Assembly (NCBI GenBank): GCA_025362325.1
Contig: JANYGO010000373.1
Location: 1-34,170, forward strand
Length of the DNA stretch: 34,170 bases
DNA from: Cyanobacteriota bacterium
GTDB lineage: Bacteria > Cyanobacteriota > Cyanobacteriia > Cyanobacteriales > Microcoleaceae
Reading direction: 5' to 3'
A program made the translations under genes and the position numbers. The notes below the pieces were generated by a model. It was given only the letters and a program-made list of their open reading frames with translations. It was not told the origin of the DNA and ran no database searches. Below, one piece after another: positions 1 through 7,697 of the stretch. Each line of letters starts with the position of its first letter. The first letter of the stretch is position 1.

Positions 1-492
1 ATAGCCGGGGTTATAGACGATATTTGCATCATTTGCGTATACGTTCCCAACGGTTCCGAAGTCGGCAGCGAGAAATATGAGTACAAGCTAAAGTGGCTCA
101 AACTGCTGCAAGAATACCTCAAAATAGCAATAGACAAATCCCCAAAATTGTGCATTTGCGGCGACTTCAACATCGTCCCGGACGATCGAGATATCCACAA
201 TCCCAAAGCTGCTGCCAACTCCGTCGGCTTGTCTGTCCCCGAACGCCTCGCACTCACAGAAATCATCGAATTAGGATTAAACGACCCCTTTCGGAAATTC
301 ACCACAGAAGGCGGTCATTATAGCTGGTGGGACTACCGCGCCGCCGCATTTCCCCGCAACAACGGCTGGAGAATCGACCACCATTATCTTAGTTTGCCCT
401 TGTACGAACAAGCAAAAAACTGTACAATAGATATTAGTCCCAGAAAATTAGTCAAACCCAGCGACCACGCCCCTGTAATTGTCGAAATTTGA
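1..492 (+). CDS. xth: Exodeoxyribonuclease III, C-terminal part (5' end outside the window)
   Basis: This frame is open from the first base to TGA at 490-492, so the gene starts upstream of the window. The product is the C-terminal ~163 residues of an exonuclease III/AP endonuclease of the endonuclease-exonuclease-phosphatase superfamily, which cuts DNA at abasic sites during base excision repair. Family motifs visible are VYVPNGSEVGSEKYEYKLKW near the cut end, CGDFNIVPDDRDIHNPK (the catalytic D-x-N block), GWRIDHHYLS (usually RIDHILVS) and the terminal PSDHAPVIVEI block with the catalytic Asp-His pair. All active-site blocks expected in this half are present, so it looks functional. The SDR gene follows 42 bp downstream on the same strand. 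Confidence 0.93.
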   Translation: MAGVIDDICIICVYVPNGSEVGSEKYEYKLKWLKLLQEYLKIAIDKSPKLCICGDFNIVPDDRDIHNPKAAANSVGLSVPERLALTEIIELGLNDPFRKFTTEGGHYSWWDYRAAAFPRNNGWRIDHHYLSLPLYEQAKNCTIDISPRKLVKPSDHAPVIVEI

Positions 493-534
493 TTTATAAG
501 TTATAAGATTAATAACAACCAACAACTAAAAATC

Positions 535-1410
535 ATGTTCTTAGTAACCGGAGCAACGGGCGCACTAGGCCGCCGAATTGTACGAGAAATCAGACAGCAA
601 GATCAGCCTGTTCGGGCATTTGTTCGCCTCGCCTCTCGCTACTCAGAACTAGAAAACCGAGGCGCCGAAATTTTTATCGGTGACTTAAAACAAGACAAAG
701 ATATTAAAAAGTCCTGTCAAGGAGTGCAGTATATCATCAGCACCCACGGCACCGGCGGCGACGTTCAAGCCGTACACTACCGCGCCAACATAGAATTGAT
801 CGACTGCGCCAAAGAAGCCGGAGTGCAGCACTTTGTATTTCTTTCGGTACTGGGAGTTGATCGAGGATACGAAGATTCCGCAGTATTCAAAGCCAAGCGA
901 GAAGTAGAGAAATACCTGCAAAACAGCGGATTGAATTATACCATCTTGCGGCCGGCCGGTTTTGCTTCCAGCTTGTTACCGCTAGCAGAAAGATTTCGCG
1001 AAACCGGGCTTTACCTGCTAATTGGCGACGGCAAAAACCGCACCTCTGTTGTCAGTACCGACGACTTGGCAAAAATTGCAGTAGACTCGCCAACTGTGGA
1101 AGGCGCGCGCAACCAAATTTTACCAGTCGGCGGCCCCGATGTGCTGACAAGAGACGACATAGCCCGCATTTTCGGACGCTTATTCAATCGCGAACCTGTA
1201 GTCATTAACCCGCCTTTGGTTGTGTTTGACGGCTTGCGAAATGCCGTGGGTTTGTTGAATCCTCAAGCTCAAAAAGGCTTAGGAACTTTACGGGTATTGT
1301 TAGCTAATGAGTTTTTCTGCACTCCCGCAGAAGTGCAAAACTTGGAATCTATTTACGGCATGAGAATGGAATCTCTAGAAAGCTTTTTGCGACGCAATTT
1401 GAGCGTGTAA
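535..1410 (+). CDS. Atypical SDR / NmrA-like NAD(P)-binding protein
   Basis: A 291-residue protein with an N-terminal Rossmann fold: the dinucleotide-binding motif TGATGALG is at residues 5-12, followed by strand-helix alternation and GDLKQD (~50-55), where these proteins contact the cofactor. There is no classical Tyr-x-x-x-Lys active site, which fits the atypical (NmrA/Ycf39-like) SDR group; some cyanobacterial members, such as Ycf39, assist photosystem II assembly. Whether this one is an enzyme or a chaperone-like protein cannot be read from the sequence. No membrane segment is evident. The ATG start lies 42 bp after the xth stop, with no strong ribosome-binding site. The length fits the family (about 290-320 residues). 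Confidence 0.85.
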   Translation: MFLVTGATGALGRRIVREIRQQDQPVRAFVRLASRYSELENRGAEIFIGDLKQDKDIKKSCQGVQYIISTHGTGGDVQAVHYRANIELIDCAKEAGVQHFVFLSVLGVDRGYEDSAVFKAKREVEKYLQNSGLNYTILRPAGFASSLLPLAERFRETGLYLLIGDGKNRTSVVSTDDLAKIAVDSPTVEGARNQILPVGGPDVLTRDDIARIFGRLFNREPVVINPPLVVFDGLRNAVGLLNPQAQKGLGTLRVLLANEFFCTPAEVQNLESIYGMRMESLESFLRRNLSV

Positions 1411-1461
1411 AATGCGAGTTATTCTCGTTACCAGCCATTGTAGGGACACTCAAGCGTGCCC

Positions 1462-1855
1462 ATTAGTGTCAACTTAAGCCTGAAAGCCTTGATAAATCTC
1501 GTTTTTCCCCCAGTCTAGATCCCCCTAAATCCCCCTTAAGAAGGGGGACTTTGAGAAGACTCCTGTCCCCCCCTTAAGAAGGCTACCGTGTACACACAAG
1601 TCTACCGCTGACCCATATTGTACAAATCCTGTTTCCTAGAACCTTGATTTCTCGTTTTGCCGAATCAATAACTTAAAATTAGTGAGAATGAACGGGATTT
1701 ATGAGATTCATGCTAGATAAGGGTTTTAGGACTTGTGTTCACAGATATCGGACTTGTGTGTACACCGTAGCCTTAAGAAGGGGGGTTAGGGGGGATCTGG
1801 GCATAATCGTCAGACAGTAGACTGGTAATACCTTTAACGTTAAGTTGACACCTAT
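1462..1855. mobile_element. MITE-like element (outer), split by a second element
   Basis: The terminal inverted repeats are ATTAGTGTCAACTTAA (1462-1477) and TTAAGTTGACACCTAT (1840-1855). Pairing extends further out, with GTAGGGACAC on the left and GTGTCCCTAC on the right. The interior carries CCCCCTAAATCCCCC and CCCTTAAGAAGG tracts. The element has no coding capacity. Without the inner insertion and its duplicated target it would be about 195 bp, close to the uninterrupted copy at 31173-31370 (198 bp), which shares both ends and the internal order of motifs. Confidence 0.75.
1583..1770. mobile_element. MITE-like element (inner), nested in the outer element
   Basis: An 188-bp non-coding element with 20-bp terminal inverted repeats: left CTACCGTGTACACACAAGTC (1583-1602); the right end (1751-1770) matches its complement at 19 of 20 positions. 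The flanks CCTTAAGAAGG occur on both sides (1572-1582 and 1771-1781). This fits a target-site duplication, whose exact length cannot be fixed because element and target share GG/CC at the edge. A subterminal GGACTTGTGTTCACAGATATC-like motif repeats near the right end. It is presumably mobilised in trans by a transposase that is not in this window. Confidence 0.75.
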
Positions 1856-1926
1856 GGGCATTGCCGTGTCCCTACGGGGATCGATATGTGTATTTCATAA
1901 ACTTGCAATCTGCTGTAAATCAACTT

Positions 1927-1990
1927 GTAGGGTGCGTCAGACATTAATTATTTCGGTTTCACCAGATTTTGATGTTCTGACGCACCTTAC
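1927..1990. repeat. GTAGGGTGCGTCA dispersed inverted repeat
   Basis: The arms GTAGGGTGCGTCAGA (1927-1941) and TCTGACGCACCTTAC (1976-1990) pair at 14 of 15 positions around a 34-nt loop. The same GTAGGGTGCG head recurs at 31141-31168, and a related GCGCACC palindrome lies at 24979-24995. It sits just past the 3' end of the EAL gene and could act as a transcript-end hairpin, but it has no T-tract. Confidence 0.6.
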
Positions 1991-2012
1991 TTACAGATAT
2001 GCTGCAAACCTT

Positions 2013-3137
2013 TTAAGCAGACACAGGCACTGCTTCAACACTACCAATATAGCTCGTAACTGCGATCGGCGGGGAACAGGGCTTAGCAATCAAATAACCC
2101 TGCACAAAAGTTGCCCCCCGTTCTCGCACCCACTCTAACTCCTCCACAGTTTCCACACCTTCAGCAACAGTTTTAATCTCTAATTGAGCGGCAACTTCTA
2201 ACATTTTTTCCGTAATTAGTGCCTTATAATAATCTTGATGGACGTTGCGAATCAATTGCATATCCAACTTAATAAAATCTGGACGCAACTGGTGCATCAA
2301 ATTTAAATTAGAAGAACCGCTGCCGAAATCGTCCATTGCAATCAAAAATCCCGCCTCTCGGTAAAACCTCAGAATTTTAATCAAGTGATCCATATCGGGA
2401 GGGTGTTGGGATTCCGCTACTTCAAAAACAATATTACTGTGAGGAATTCCCGATTCATCAATAGCCTGCACAGTCATTCGCAAGCACGTAGCGGGATCGT
2501 AAACTGAAGTCGGAGAAAAATTAATAAAAAGCAGTTCTTTGATATCGTGGACTTTGGCTTCCCGAATAGCGCGAGTCCGGGCTAAAGCATCTAGTTGAAA
2601 AATCATGCCCGCTGATTCAGCTTGACCAAAAATCCGACTCGGAGGAATTAAGTTTCCTTGCTCGTCAATTCCTCGGAGTAGGGCTTCGTGGGCAAAAATT
2701 TTAGAAGTATCTGAGGTATAAACAATCGGCTGAAAATGGGTAGTAATCCGTTCTTCGGACAATAAATCTAATAGCCAATCAGACTTGCTGAAGTTAATAA
2801 ACGAGTCTAAGGAAGTGCTGCGATAAAAATCGCTAAGTTTCGGCTGTTCAGCTTCGCGCATCCACAAAACTTTTGTTTCTTTCAATTCTTGATTTGTCAG
2901 CACCGATGATGCTAGGGCGCTAAACTTTTCTCTTCCTATGCCTTCAAGGATCACATACAGACACTTGCTGTCTTCTAAAAGCTGGAATTCAAGTTTAGTC
3001 TTTGCCAGTGCAGAAATAACTTTGTTCAGCGTGTGCGATACTGGGAACCACAGGTATAAACCTCCGCTGCCCTCTATTTTTTCGGGTACTGTTTCGCAGC
3101 GAGAGCAGGAGCCGAAGGTTTTGCCACTTCTTTGCAC
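2013..3137 (-). CDS. EAL-domain c-di-GMP phosphodiesterase
   Basis: A 374-residue soluble protein, predicted to hydrolyse cyclic di-GMP to pGpG. The EAL domain fills residues ~128-360 with the catalytic set present: EALLR (151-155), Asn206 in INFSPTS, Glu239 in FEVAES, AMDDFGSG (267-274), Lys290 in DFIKLD, AEGVET (325-330) and VQGYLIAKP (345-353). It is therefore probably active rather than a degenerate receptor. The first ~125 residues are not a recognised sensor; they hold a CSRC pair (11-14) followed by a hydrophobic GGLYLWFP stretch. No GGDEF partner domain or membrane segment is present. The GTG start at 3135-3137 is chosen because GGAGG (3146-3150) lies 8 nt upstream of it. The gene stands alone between repeats. 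Confidence 0.93.
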   Translation of the reverse strand: MQRSGKTFGSCSRCETVPEKIEGSGGLYLWFPVSHTLNKVISALAKTKLEFQLLEDSKCLYVILEGIGREKFSALASSVLTNQELKETKVLWMREAEQPKLSDFYRSTSLDSFINFSKSDWLLDLLSEERITTHFQPIVYTSDTSKIFAHEALLRGIDEQGNLIPPSRIFGQAESAGMIFQLDALARTRAIREAKVHDIKELLFINFSPTSVYDPATCLRMTVQAIDESGIPHSNIVFEVAESQHPPDMDHLIKILRFYREAGFLIAMDDFGSGSSNLNLMHQLRPDFIKLDMQLIRNVHQDYYKALITEKMLEVAAQLEIKTVAEGVETVEELEWVRERGATFVQGYLIAKPCSPPIAVTSYIGSVEAVPVSA

Positions 3138-3334
3138 TAAAATATCCTCCGATTTTTGGATTGATTTTAAAACTGCTATGAATTTATTATGATTATAAGC
3201 TAATTCAGCGATTAATACATCTATCTCAAGATATAAATCTTGAGGAACTTGTAGTTAAAAATTATTGCAGTCTTTTTACTTTCCCCTGGTTTCAAACCTT
3301 GGCAAAATTTTTAAGCATTGAGCAAATACCTTTA

Positions 3335-3371
3335 ACAGTTGACCTGTGACAGTTGACCTGTGACAGTTGAG
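3335..3371. repeat. Tandem repeat, 14-bp unit ACAGTTGACCTGTG
   Basis: Two full units (3335-3348, 3349-3362) and a partial third (3363-3371). The unit resembles two fused 7-bp blocks and belongs to the same style of short tandem repeats seen elsewhere in the window. Confidence 0.8.
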
Positions 3372-3387
3372 TGCTCCCGTTTTTAGG

Positions 3388-3448
3388 CAGGGGATTTAAG
3401 CCCAAGCCTAAAAACAATCCACCTAAAGGTGGGGGCTTAAATCCCCTG
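3388..3448. repeat. Perfect 16-bp inverted repeat
   Basis: CAGGGGATTTAAGCCC (3388-3403) pairs perfectly with GGGCTTAAATCCCCTG (3433-3448) around a 29-nt loop, which contains a smaller CCACC-TAAA-GGTGG hairpin. There is no T-tract, so it looks like a dispersed repeat rather than a classical terminator. Confidence 0.7.
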
Positions 3449-3626
3449 TGATGCAGGTTAATTTTTTGGGAAAGGGGAATTAACACGCACGCGCGGCGCA
3501 GCTATCCTCAGCCGCAATCGCCCGATCGCCAATTTGTGATCCACCATAAGTATAGAACGCCGAGCGATCGCCAAAACCAACCCAAACAAACTCAATTGCT
3601 GTGGAATATCCAATTTAATTTAAAAA

Positions 3627-3700
3627 TCGGGATGACAGGATTTGAACCTGCGACCCCCTCGTCCCGAACGAGGTGCGCTACCAAGCTGCGCTACATCCCG
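3627..3700 (-). tRNA. tRNA-Pro (anticodon CGG)
   Basis: On the minus strand the acceptor stem CGGGATG pairs with CATCCCG, with discriminator A at 3627. The D-arm region is GTAGCGCAGCTTGGTAGCGC, the anticodon stem-loop is CCTCG-TTCGGGA-CGAGG giving anticodon CGG (reads CCG), and the T-arm contains GGTTCAAATCC. CCA is not encoded. The 74-nt length is normal for a class I tRNA. Only the minus strand folds into a cloverleaf with a sensible anticodon. Confidence 0.95.
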
Positions 3701-3760
3701 AATTTAGTCAATTATATTTTTACGGTATCACATTCTAAGTGAAAACTTAGCAACCTCGTA

Positions 3761-3780
3761 TATAATGTTTTGTAAAACAT
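3761..3780 (+). promoter_or_regulatory. lipA promoter -10 with overlapping palindrome
   Basis: TATAAT (3761-3766) lies 34 bp before the lipA GTG. No good -35 is seen 16-18 bp upstream. The palindrome ATGTTTTGTAAAACAT (3765-3780) overlaps the -10 and the probable start of transcription, a position suited to an operator. The regulator is unknown. Confidence 0.4.
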
Positions 3781-3799
3781 TACTCAGGCGGAGACAGGC

Positions 3800-4669
3800 G
3801 TGACAGTTAAGCCCCAGTGGTTGCGAGTAAAAGCCCCCCAATGGGAGCGCGTCGGCAACGTCAAAGAAATTTTGCGGGATTTATCCCTAAATACGGTTTG
3901 CGAAGAGGCTTCCTGTCCGAACATCGGCGAATGCTTCAGCGCAGGTACTGCCACATTTTTGATTATGGGCCCGGCTTGTACCCGCGCCTGTCCTTACTGC
4001 GATATCGATTTTGAGAAAAAGCCCCAAGCTTTAGATCCGACGGAGCCCCAAAGATTGGCGCAGGCGGTGCAGCGGCTCAAACTCAACCACGTCGTGATTA
4101 CTTCTGTTAACCGGGACGATTTGCCGGATGGGGGCGCGTCTGTGTTTGTCGAGTGCATTCAAGCGGTGCGATCGACAATGCCCGATACAACTATAGAAGT
4201 TTTGATTCCCGATTTGTGTGGCAACTGGCAAGCTTTAGAAATTATTCTCGCAGCTAAGCCCGATGTACTCAATCACAATACCGAAACCGTAAAGCGACTT
4301 TACCGCAAGGTGCGGCCGCAAGGAAACTACGATCGCACCCTAGAACTTTTGCAACGCAGCCGCCAACTCGCACCGGGGGTTTACACTAAATCCGGTATCA
4401 TGGTAGGACTGGGAGAAACAGATGCCGAAATTCGGGAGGCGATGCAGGACTTACGGGCTGTTGGCTGCGATATTTTGACAGTTGGACAGTACCTGCAACC
4501 GACTCAAAAGCACTTGAACGTAGAAACTTTTGTGCCGCCGGAACAGTTTGATGCTTGGAGAGAGTTTGGCGAATCTTTGGGATTCTTGCAAGTTGTCGCT
4601 TCTCCCTTAACTCGCAGTTCCTATCACGCCGAACAAGTGAGGGAACTGATGAAACTTTACCCGCGCTAG
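3800..4669 (+). CDS. lipA: Lipoyl synthase (radical SAM)
   Basis: A 289-residue enzyme that inserts two sulfur atoms into protein-bound octanoate to form lipoyl groups on 2-oxoacid dehydrogenases and the glycine cleavage H protein. Both iron-sulfur cluster motifs are intact: the auxiliary cluster C-x4-C-x5-C at Cys34, Cys39 and Cys45 ([12 protein letters not shown]) and the radical-SAM C-x3-C-x2-C at Cys60, Cys64 and Cys67 (CTRACPYC). The C-terminal RSSYHAEQ block supplies the conserved serine ligand of the auxiliary cluster. The GTG start at 3800 is preceded by CGGAGA about 5 nt away. Length is normal for the family. Cyanobacteria often carry a second LipA paralogue; which copy this is cannot be told here. 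The gene stands alone with its own likely promoter. Confidence 0.95.
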   Translation: MTVKPQWLRVKAPQWERVGNVKEILRDLSLNTVCEEASCPNIGECFSAGTATFLIMGPACTRACPYCDIDFEKKPQALDPTEPQRLAQAVQRLKLNHVVITSVNRDDLPDGGASVFVECIQAVRSTMPDTTIEVLIPDLCGNWQALEIILAAKPDVLNHNTETVKRLYRKVRPQGNYDRTLELLQRSRQLAPGVYTKSGIMVGLGETDAEIREAMQDLRAVGCDILTVGQYLQPTQKHLNVETFVPPEQFDAWREFGESLGFLQVVASPLTRSSYHAEQVRELMKLYPR

Positions 4670-4889
4670 CAATTTTCCTTTGAGCTAACTGACGCGAGTA
4701 CGATGATTAATCAGGCCAGATCGATCGGGCAACAGCAAGAAAAAACCTGTGCTTTCTGCGCAAACCTGGTTCAAGACACGAATTTGCGATCCAGGTGCTT
4801 TTGGGTTATGTTAACGGGAAGCCGCAGCAAACAGCAAAAAATATCGGCTTGTCGCCCCATCCAACTACCGACTTATACACAAAACATCA

Positions 4890-4955
4890 AGAAACCGCGT
4901 TTCTTCCTCAAACTTCTGGATTTAAATCCCTGATTTTTTTCAGGAAACCCGGTTG
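4890..4955. repeat. Diverged AGAAACCGGGTTTCT palindrome pair
   Basis: AGAAACCGCGTTTCT (4890-4904) and CAGGAAACCCGG (from 4941) form a diverged copy of the paired palindrome seen at 10292-10370, 21933-22000 and 23527-23610. Confidence 0.6.
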
Positions 4956-5016
4956 TTGTGTCAGCCGCTAACTCGGTAGTGCGGACTATGAAAACTCTGA
5001 AGCCAATAATCTGTAA

Positions 5017-5055
5017 GGGATTAAACTCCCGCCCAACTGCGGGTCTTTAATCTCC
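5017..5055. repeat. Imperfect hairpin in the sigma-gene leader
   Basis: GGGATTAAACTCCCGC (5017-5032) pairs imperfectly with GCGGGTCTTTAATCTCC (5039-5055) around a 6-nt loop. It could be a dispersed repeat or a leader hairpin; there is no T-tract. Confidence 0.5.
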
Positions 5056-5162
5056 AGCGCCGAGTTATATAAAGTTTTATTAAAAAACTCGGTGATTTTC
5101 CGAAGTGATCGGGAACCAGGTTATTGGTGATGAAGATTAACTTAACTTCTGACCAAGGTCAC

Positions 5163-5190
5163 TTGTTTTGAGCCAGTCACTATCTATACT
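5163..5190 (+). promoter_or_regulatory. Possible distal promoter of the sigma gene
   Basis: TTGTTT (5163-5168), a 16-bp spacer and TATACT (5185-5190) resemble a sigma-70-type promoter. It lies about 255 bp upstream of the start codon. Confidence 0.3.
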
Positions 5191-5366
5191 AGCTACATAA
5201 ACAAAGAAGTACAACGCACTTTTCGGGCCTTCAACCTGTTACATCAGAAAGTTCTTAGCGTTTTCCCGAATCTTGGTAAAACAAGTGGGGCAGCCAAAGC
5301 TCGATCGCACAACAGCAGAAAAGTCAGGAAAGTTAGTAAAGAAACAAAAAGCGGTGATGCTTCGTC

Positions 5367-5394
5367 TTAACAAAGTGGGCATCATAATTATAAA
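5367..5394 (+). promoter_or_regulatory. Possible proximal promoter of the sigma gene
   Basis: TTAACA (5367-5372), a 16-bp spacer and TATAAA (5389-5394) lie about 50 bp upstream of the ATG. This is the better spaced of the two candidates. Confidence 0.4.
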
Positions 5395-5445
5395 ATAACC
5401 GCCAAGCGTAGCATCTTTTCACCCGGAGCCACTGAGAAAATCACT

Positions 5446-6714
5446 ATGCCAGCCACCTCTTTTTACGCTCAAGCTGAATTCGACGAACAACTGCAAGTCA
5501 ATTCCTTGCAAGATGTAGATGTGTTGGATGAAGATGCTGAAGAAGCTGGAGACGAACCCATCGACCAAGACTCAGCAGAGACTGAAGATGCCGACACAGC
5601 ATCCAAATTGCCAAAAAATGCCAGCCGTCGCACTACAGATTTAGTGCGCCTCTACTTACAAGAAATTGGTCGGGTGCGTCTCTTGGGTAGAGACGAAGAA
5701 GTCTCCGAAGCTCAAAAAGTTCAGCGCTACATCAAATTGCTGGAATTGCGCAGCACCGTCGCCTCCCAGGAAGAAGGGCTAATTGGACGCTTCGTGCATT
5801 TAATTGAGGTGCGCGATCGCCTGTCTGCACAGTTGGGACACAAACCTTCCCTAGAACGCTGGGCATCAACCGCTGGCGTCGAGGACGTGCCCGAACTCAA
5901 GCGAATTATGGCAGAAGGCAAGCGCCAGTGGGCCGAGTTAGCAGAGATGACAGTGGAGGTGATCGAAAGAATTCAAGCCGAAGGCGTCGAAGCTAAAGAC
6001 CACATGATTAAGGCGAACCTGCGCCTGGTGGTTTCGGTGGCAAAAAAATATCAAAATCGCGGTTTAGAATTGCTCGATTTAATACAAGAAGGTACTCTCG
6101 GACTCGAGCGAGCTGTCGAAAAGTTTGACCCGACTCGGGGCTATCGGTTTAGCACATACGCCTATTGGTGGATTCGGCAGGGAATTACGCGGGCGATAGC
6201 GACTCAAAGCCGCACCATCCGCCTCCCCGTCCACATCACCGAAAAACTTAACAAAATCAAGAAAGCCCAGCGCAAAATTTCTCAAGAAAAAGGTCGCACA
6301 GCGACTATTGAAGATATCGCTGTCGAGCTGGACATGACGGCGCCCCAAGTCCGAGAAATTTTGCTGCGAGTCCCCCGCTCTGTTTCTCTGGAAACTAAAG
6401 TGGGCAACGAAAAAGATACAGAGTTGGGCGACTTGCTCGAAACCGACAGCATCTCCCCAGAAGAAATGCTGATGCGAGAAGCTCTGCACCGCGACTTGCA
6501 GCAACTGCTGGCAGATTTGACCAGCCGCGAACGCGATGTAATTCTGATGCGCTTTGGTTTGGGCGACGGACACCCCTACTCGCTGGCAGAAATCGGTCGC
6601 GCTCTCGACTTGTCCCGCGAGCGAGTCCGCCAAATTGAAGCAAAAGCTTTGCAAAAACTCCGCCAACCCAAGCGCCGCAACCGCGTGCGCGACTATCTGG
6701 AGTCTCTGACTTAG
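5446..6714 (+). CDS. sigC: Group 2 RNA polymerase sigma factor (SigC-like)
   Basis: A 422-residue primary-like sigma factor that directs RNA polymerase to a subset of promoters, typically stress or nutrient genes. It starts with an acidic N-terminal tail (residues ~10-50, rich in Asp/Glu), then region 1.2 (TDLVRLYLQEIGRVRLLGRDEE, ~64-85), regions 2.1-2.4 (from HMIKANLRLVVSVAKKYQ through STYAYWWIRQGITRAI, ~187-250), region 3 and region 4.2 (EIGRALDLSRERVRQIEAKA, ~385-405). The -10-recognition and helix-turn-helix residues look intact. The LLGRDEEVSEAQKVQRY segment resembles the SigC branch of cyanobacterial group 2 sigma factors, but the subgroup is my recollection and would need a tree. There is no strong ribosome-binding site next to the ATG. 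The gene is monocistronic with a long upstream region. Confidence 0.9.
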   Translation: MPATSFYAQAEFDEQLQVNSLQDVDVLDEDAEEAGDEPIDQDSAETEDADTASKLPKNASRRTTDLVRLYLQEIGRVRLLGRDEEVSEAQKVQRYIKLLELRSTVASQEEGLIGRFVHLIEVRDRLSAQLGHKPSLERWASTAGVEDVPELKRIMAEGKRQWAELAEMTVEVIERIQAEGVEAKDHMIKANLRLVVSVAKKYQNRGLELLDLIQEGTLGLERAVEKFDPTRGYRFSTYAYWWIRQGITRAIATQSRTIRLPVHITEKLNKIKKAQRKISQEKGRTATIEDIAVELDMTAPQVREILLRVPRSVSLETKVGNEKDTELGDLLETDSISPEEMLMREALHRDLQQLLADLTSRERDVILMRFGLGDGHPYSLAEIGRALDLSRERVRQIEAKALQKLRQPKRRNRVRDYLESLT

Positions 6715-6759
6715 AGTAGCTGGTAAGTGTGCATTTACTCTCCGTTTCTGGATCTAGGT

Positions 6760-6785
6760 AGAAGGCAGAAGGCAGAAAGCAGAAG
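6760..6785. repeat. Short tandem repeat, 7-bp unit GAAGGCA
   Basis: GAAGGCA repeats twice, followed by GAAAGCA and GAAG, between the sigma gene and fur. It is one of several heptanucleotide arrays in this window. Confidence 0.8.
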
Positions 6786-6906
6786 TAATAATTTCTACTT
6801 CAATACGATTTCTCTGTCCTCTGTCTAGGGCTTTCGGGGCAGTTTGCCATCGAAAATCATCAAAAACTAAATTTTTCCTCAACCTTTTTTCAATAAGCTC
6901 TGATAT

Positions 6907-6936
6907 TTGCAAAATATCTCGATCGTTGTGTATTAT
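6907..6936 (+). promoter_or_regulatory. Probable fur promoter
   Basis: TTGCAA (6907-6912), an 18-bp spacer containing CGATCG, and TATTAT (6931-6936) lie 33 bp before the ATG. No clear 19-bp Fur box is seen, so autoregulation is not shown. Confidence 0.45.
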
Positions 6937-6969
6937 TGTCAATAGGCAGACTTTCTTGAGAGGGTCACT

Positions 6970-7497
6970 ATGGCACTTTACACCGCGTCCTCATTCAAAT
7001 CCGAACTCAACGACAAAGGCTGGCGGATGACTCCCCAACGGGAAACCATCTTGCACGTGTTTCAGAACCTCCCCAAAGGCAATCACCTGAGCGCCGAGGA
7101 TTTGTACACTTTGTTAAAAAATCGCGGAGAAAACATTAGCTTGTCCACCATTTACCGAACTTTAAAGTTAATGGCAAGGATGAGCCTGCTCCGCGAACTC
7201 GAACTAGCCGAAGGTCATAAACACTATGAAATAAACCAGCCTTACCCGCACCACCACCACCACCTAGTCTGCGTTCAGTGCAACAGAACGATCGAATTTA
7301 ACAACGATTCGATTTTGAAAATTGGCATGAAGCAAGCTGAAAAGTCTGGATTGCACCTGCTAGACTGCCAGCTAACGATTCATACGGTGTGCCACGAAGC
7401 TTTGCGGATGGGATGGCCGTCTTTGGTTTCCAGCAATTGGTCTTGTCCGAGGTCGATCGCCACCAACGCCAGCAGCGCCCCGGAGCCAATCGAGTGA
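6970..7497 (+). CDS. Fur-family metalloregulator with a replaced C-terminus
   Basis: A 175-residue protein of the Fur family (Fur/Zur/PerR), close in sequence to a cyanobacterial Fur paralogue of about 140-150 residues. Residues 1-85 form the winged-helix DNA-binding domain (GWRMTPQRETIL at 17-28, SLSTIYRTLKLMAR at 57-70). The dimerisation/metal domain follows with HHHHH (94-98), the first zinc Cys pair CVQC (101-104) and LLDCQLTIHTVC ending at Cys141. At this point relatives continue with P-x-C-Q, completing the second CxxC pair; here the sequence becomes HEALRMGWPSLV and runs on for about 34 unrelated residues. The structural zinc site is therefore incomplete unless Cys158 in NWSCPR substitutes. 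The start is supported by GAGAGGG about 6 nt upstream. DNA binding may remain, but folding and metal response are doubtful. Confidence 0.88.
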   Translation: MALYTASSFKSELNDKGWRMTPQRETILHVFQNLPKGNHLSAEDLYTLLKNRGENISLSTIYRTLKLMARMSLLRELELAEGHKHYEINQPYPHHHHHLVCVQCNRTIEFNNDSILKIGMKQAEKSGLHLLDCQLTIHTVCHEALRMGWPSLVSSNWSCPRSIATNASSAPEPIE

Positions 7498-7697
7498 CGG
7501 CACACTATTTTGCCATTTCAAGTACGGATTGTGGCAATTATTAATACAACCCTGCCGGGGTGCGGTGCGCAGTTACGCCGATACCAGGTTTCTGAAGGAA
7601 AATAGATCATTTCAGGAATGAGTCGGAAATCAGAAACCCGATGCCTTTGATGCAGCATCCGCAAGTCTGGTGCTAAAAAGTTTGGCTCAACAAATCG

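Larger units (their letters stand above)
3138..3627. other. Intergenic region with repeats
   Basis: About 490 bp between the EAL gene and the tRNA. It holds a 14-bp tandem repeat (3335-3371), a perfect 16-bp inverted repeat (3388-3448) and HIP1-like CGATCGCC sites near 3520-3570. I see no convincing coding region; open frames here cross the repeats and lack ribosome-binding sites. Confidence 0.6.
4670..5445. other. Long upstream region of the sigma-factor gene
   Basis: A 776-bp region with no convincing gene. It contains a GAAACCGCGTTTCT/GAAACCCGG repeat (4890-4955), a hairpin (5017-5055) and two possible promoters (5163-5190 and 5367-5394). An open frame at 4703-4933 has no ribosome-binding site and runs into the repeat. 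The length suggests a long 5' leader or several promoters for the sigma gene. Confidence 0.5.

Noticed and set aside
4703-4933. Plus-strand frame of 76 codons upstream of the sigma gene
   Set aside because: There is no ribosome-binding site or recognisable sequence, and its end runs through a dispersed palindrome.
6079-6666. Minus-strand open frame of 195 codons
   Set aside because: It lies wholly inside the sigma-factor gene, whose domains are complete on the plus strand.
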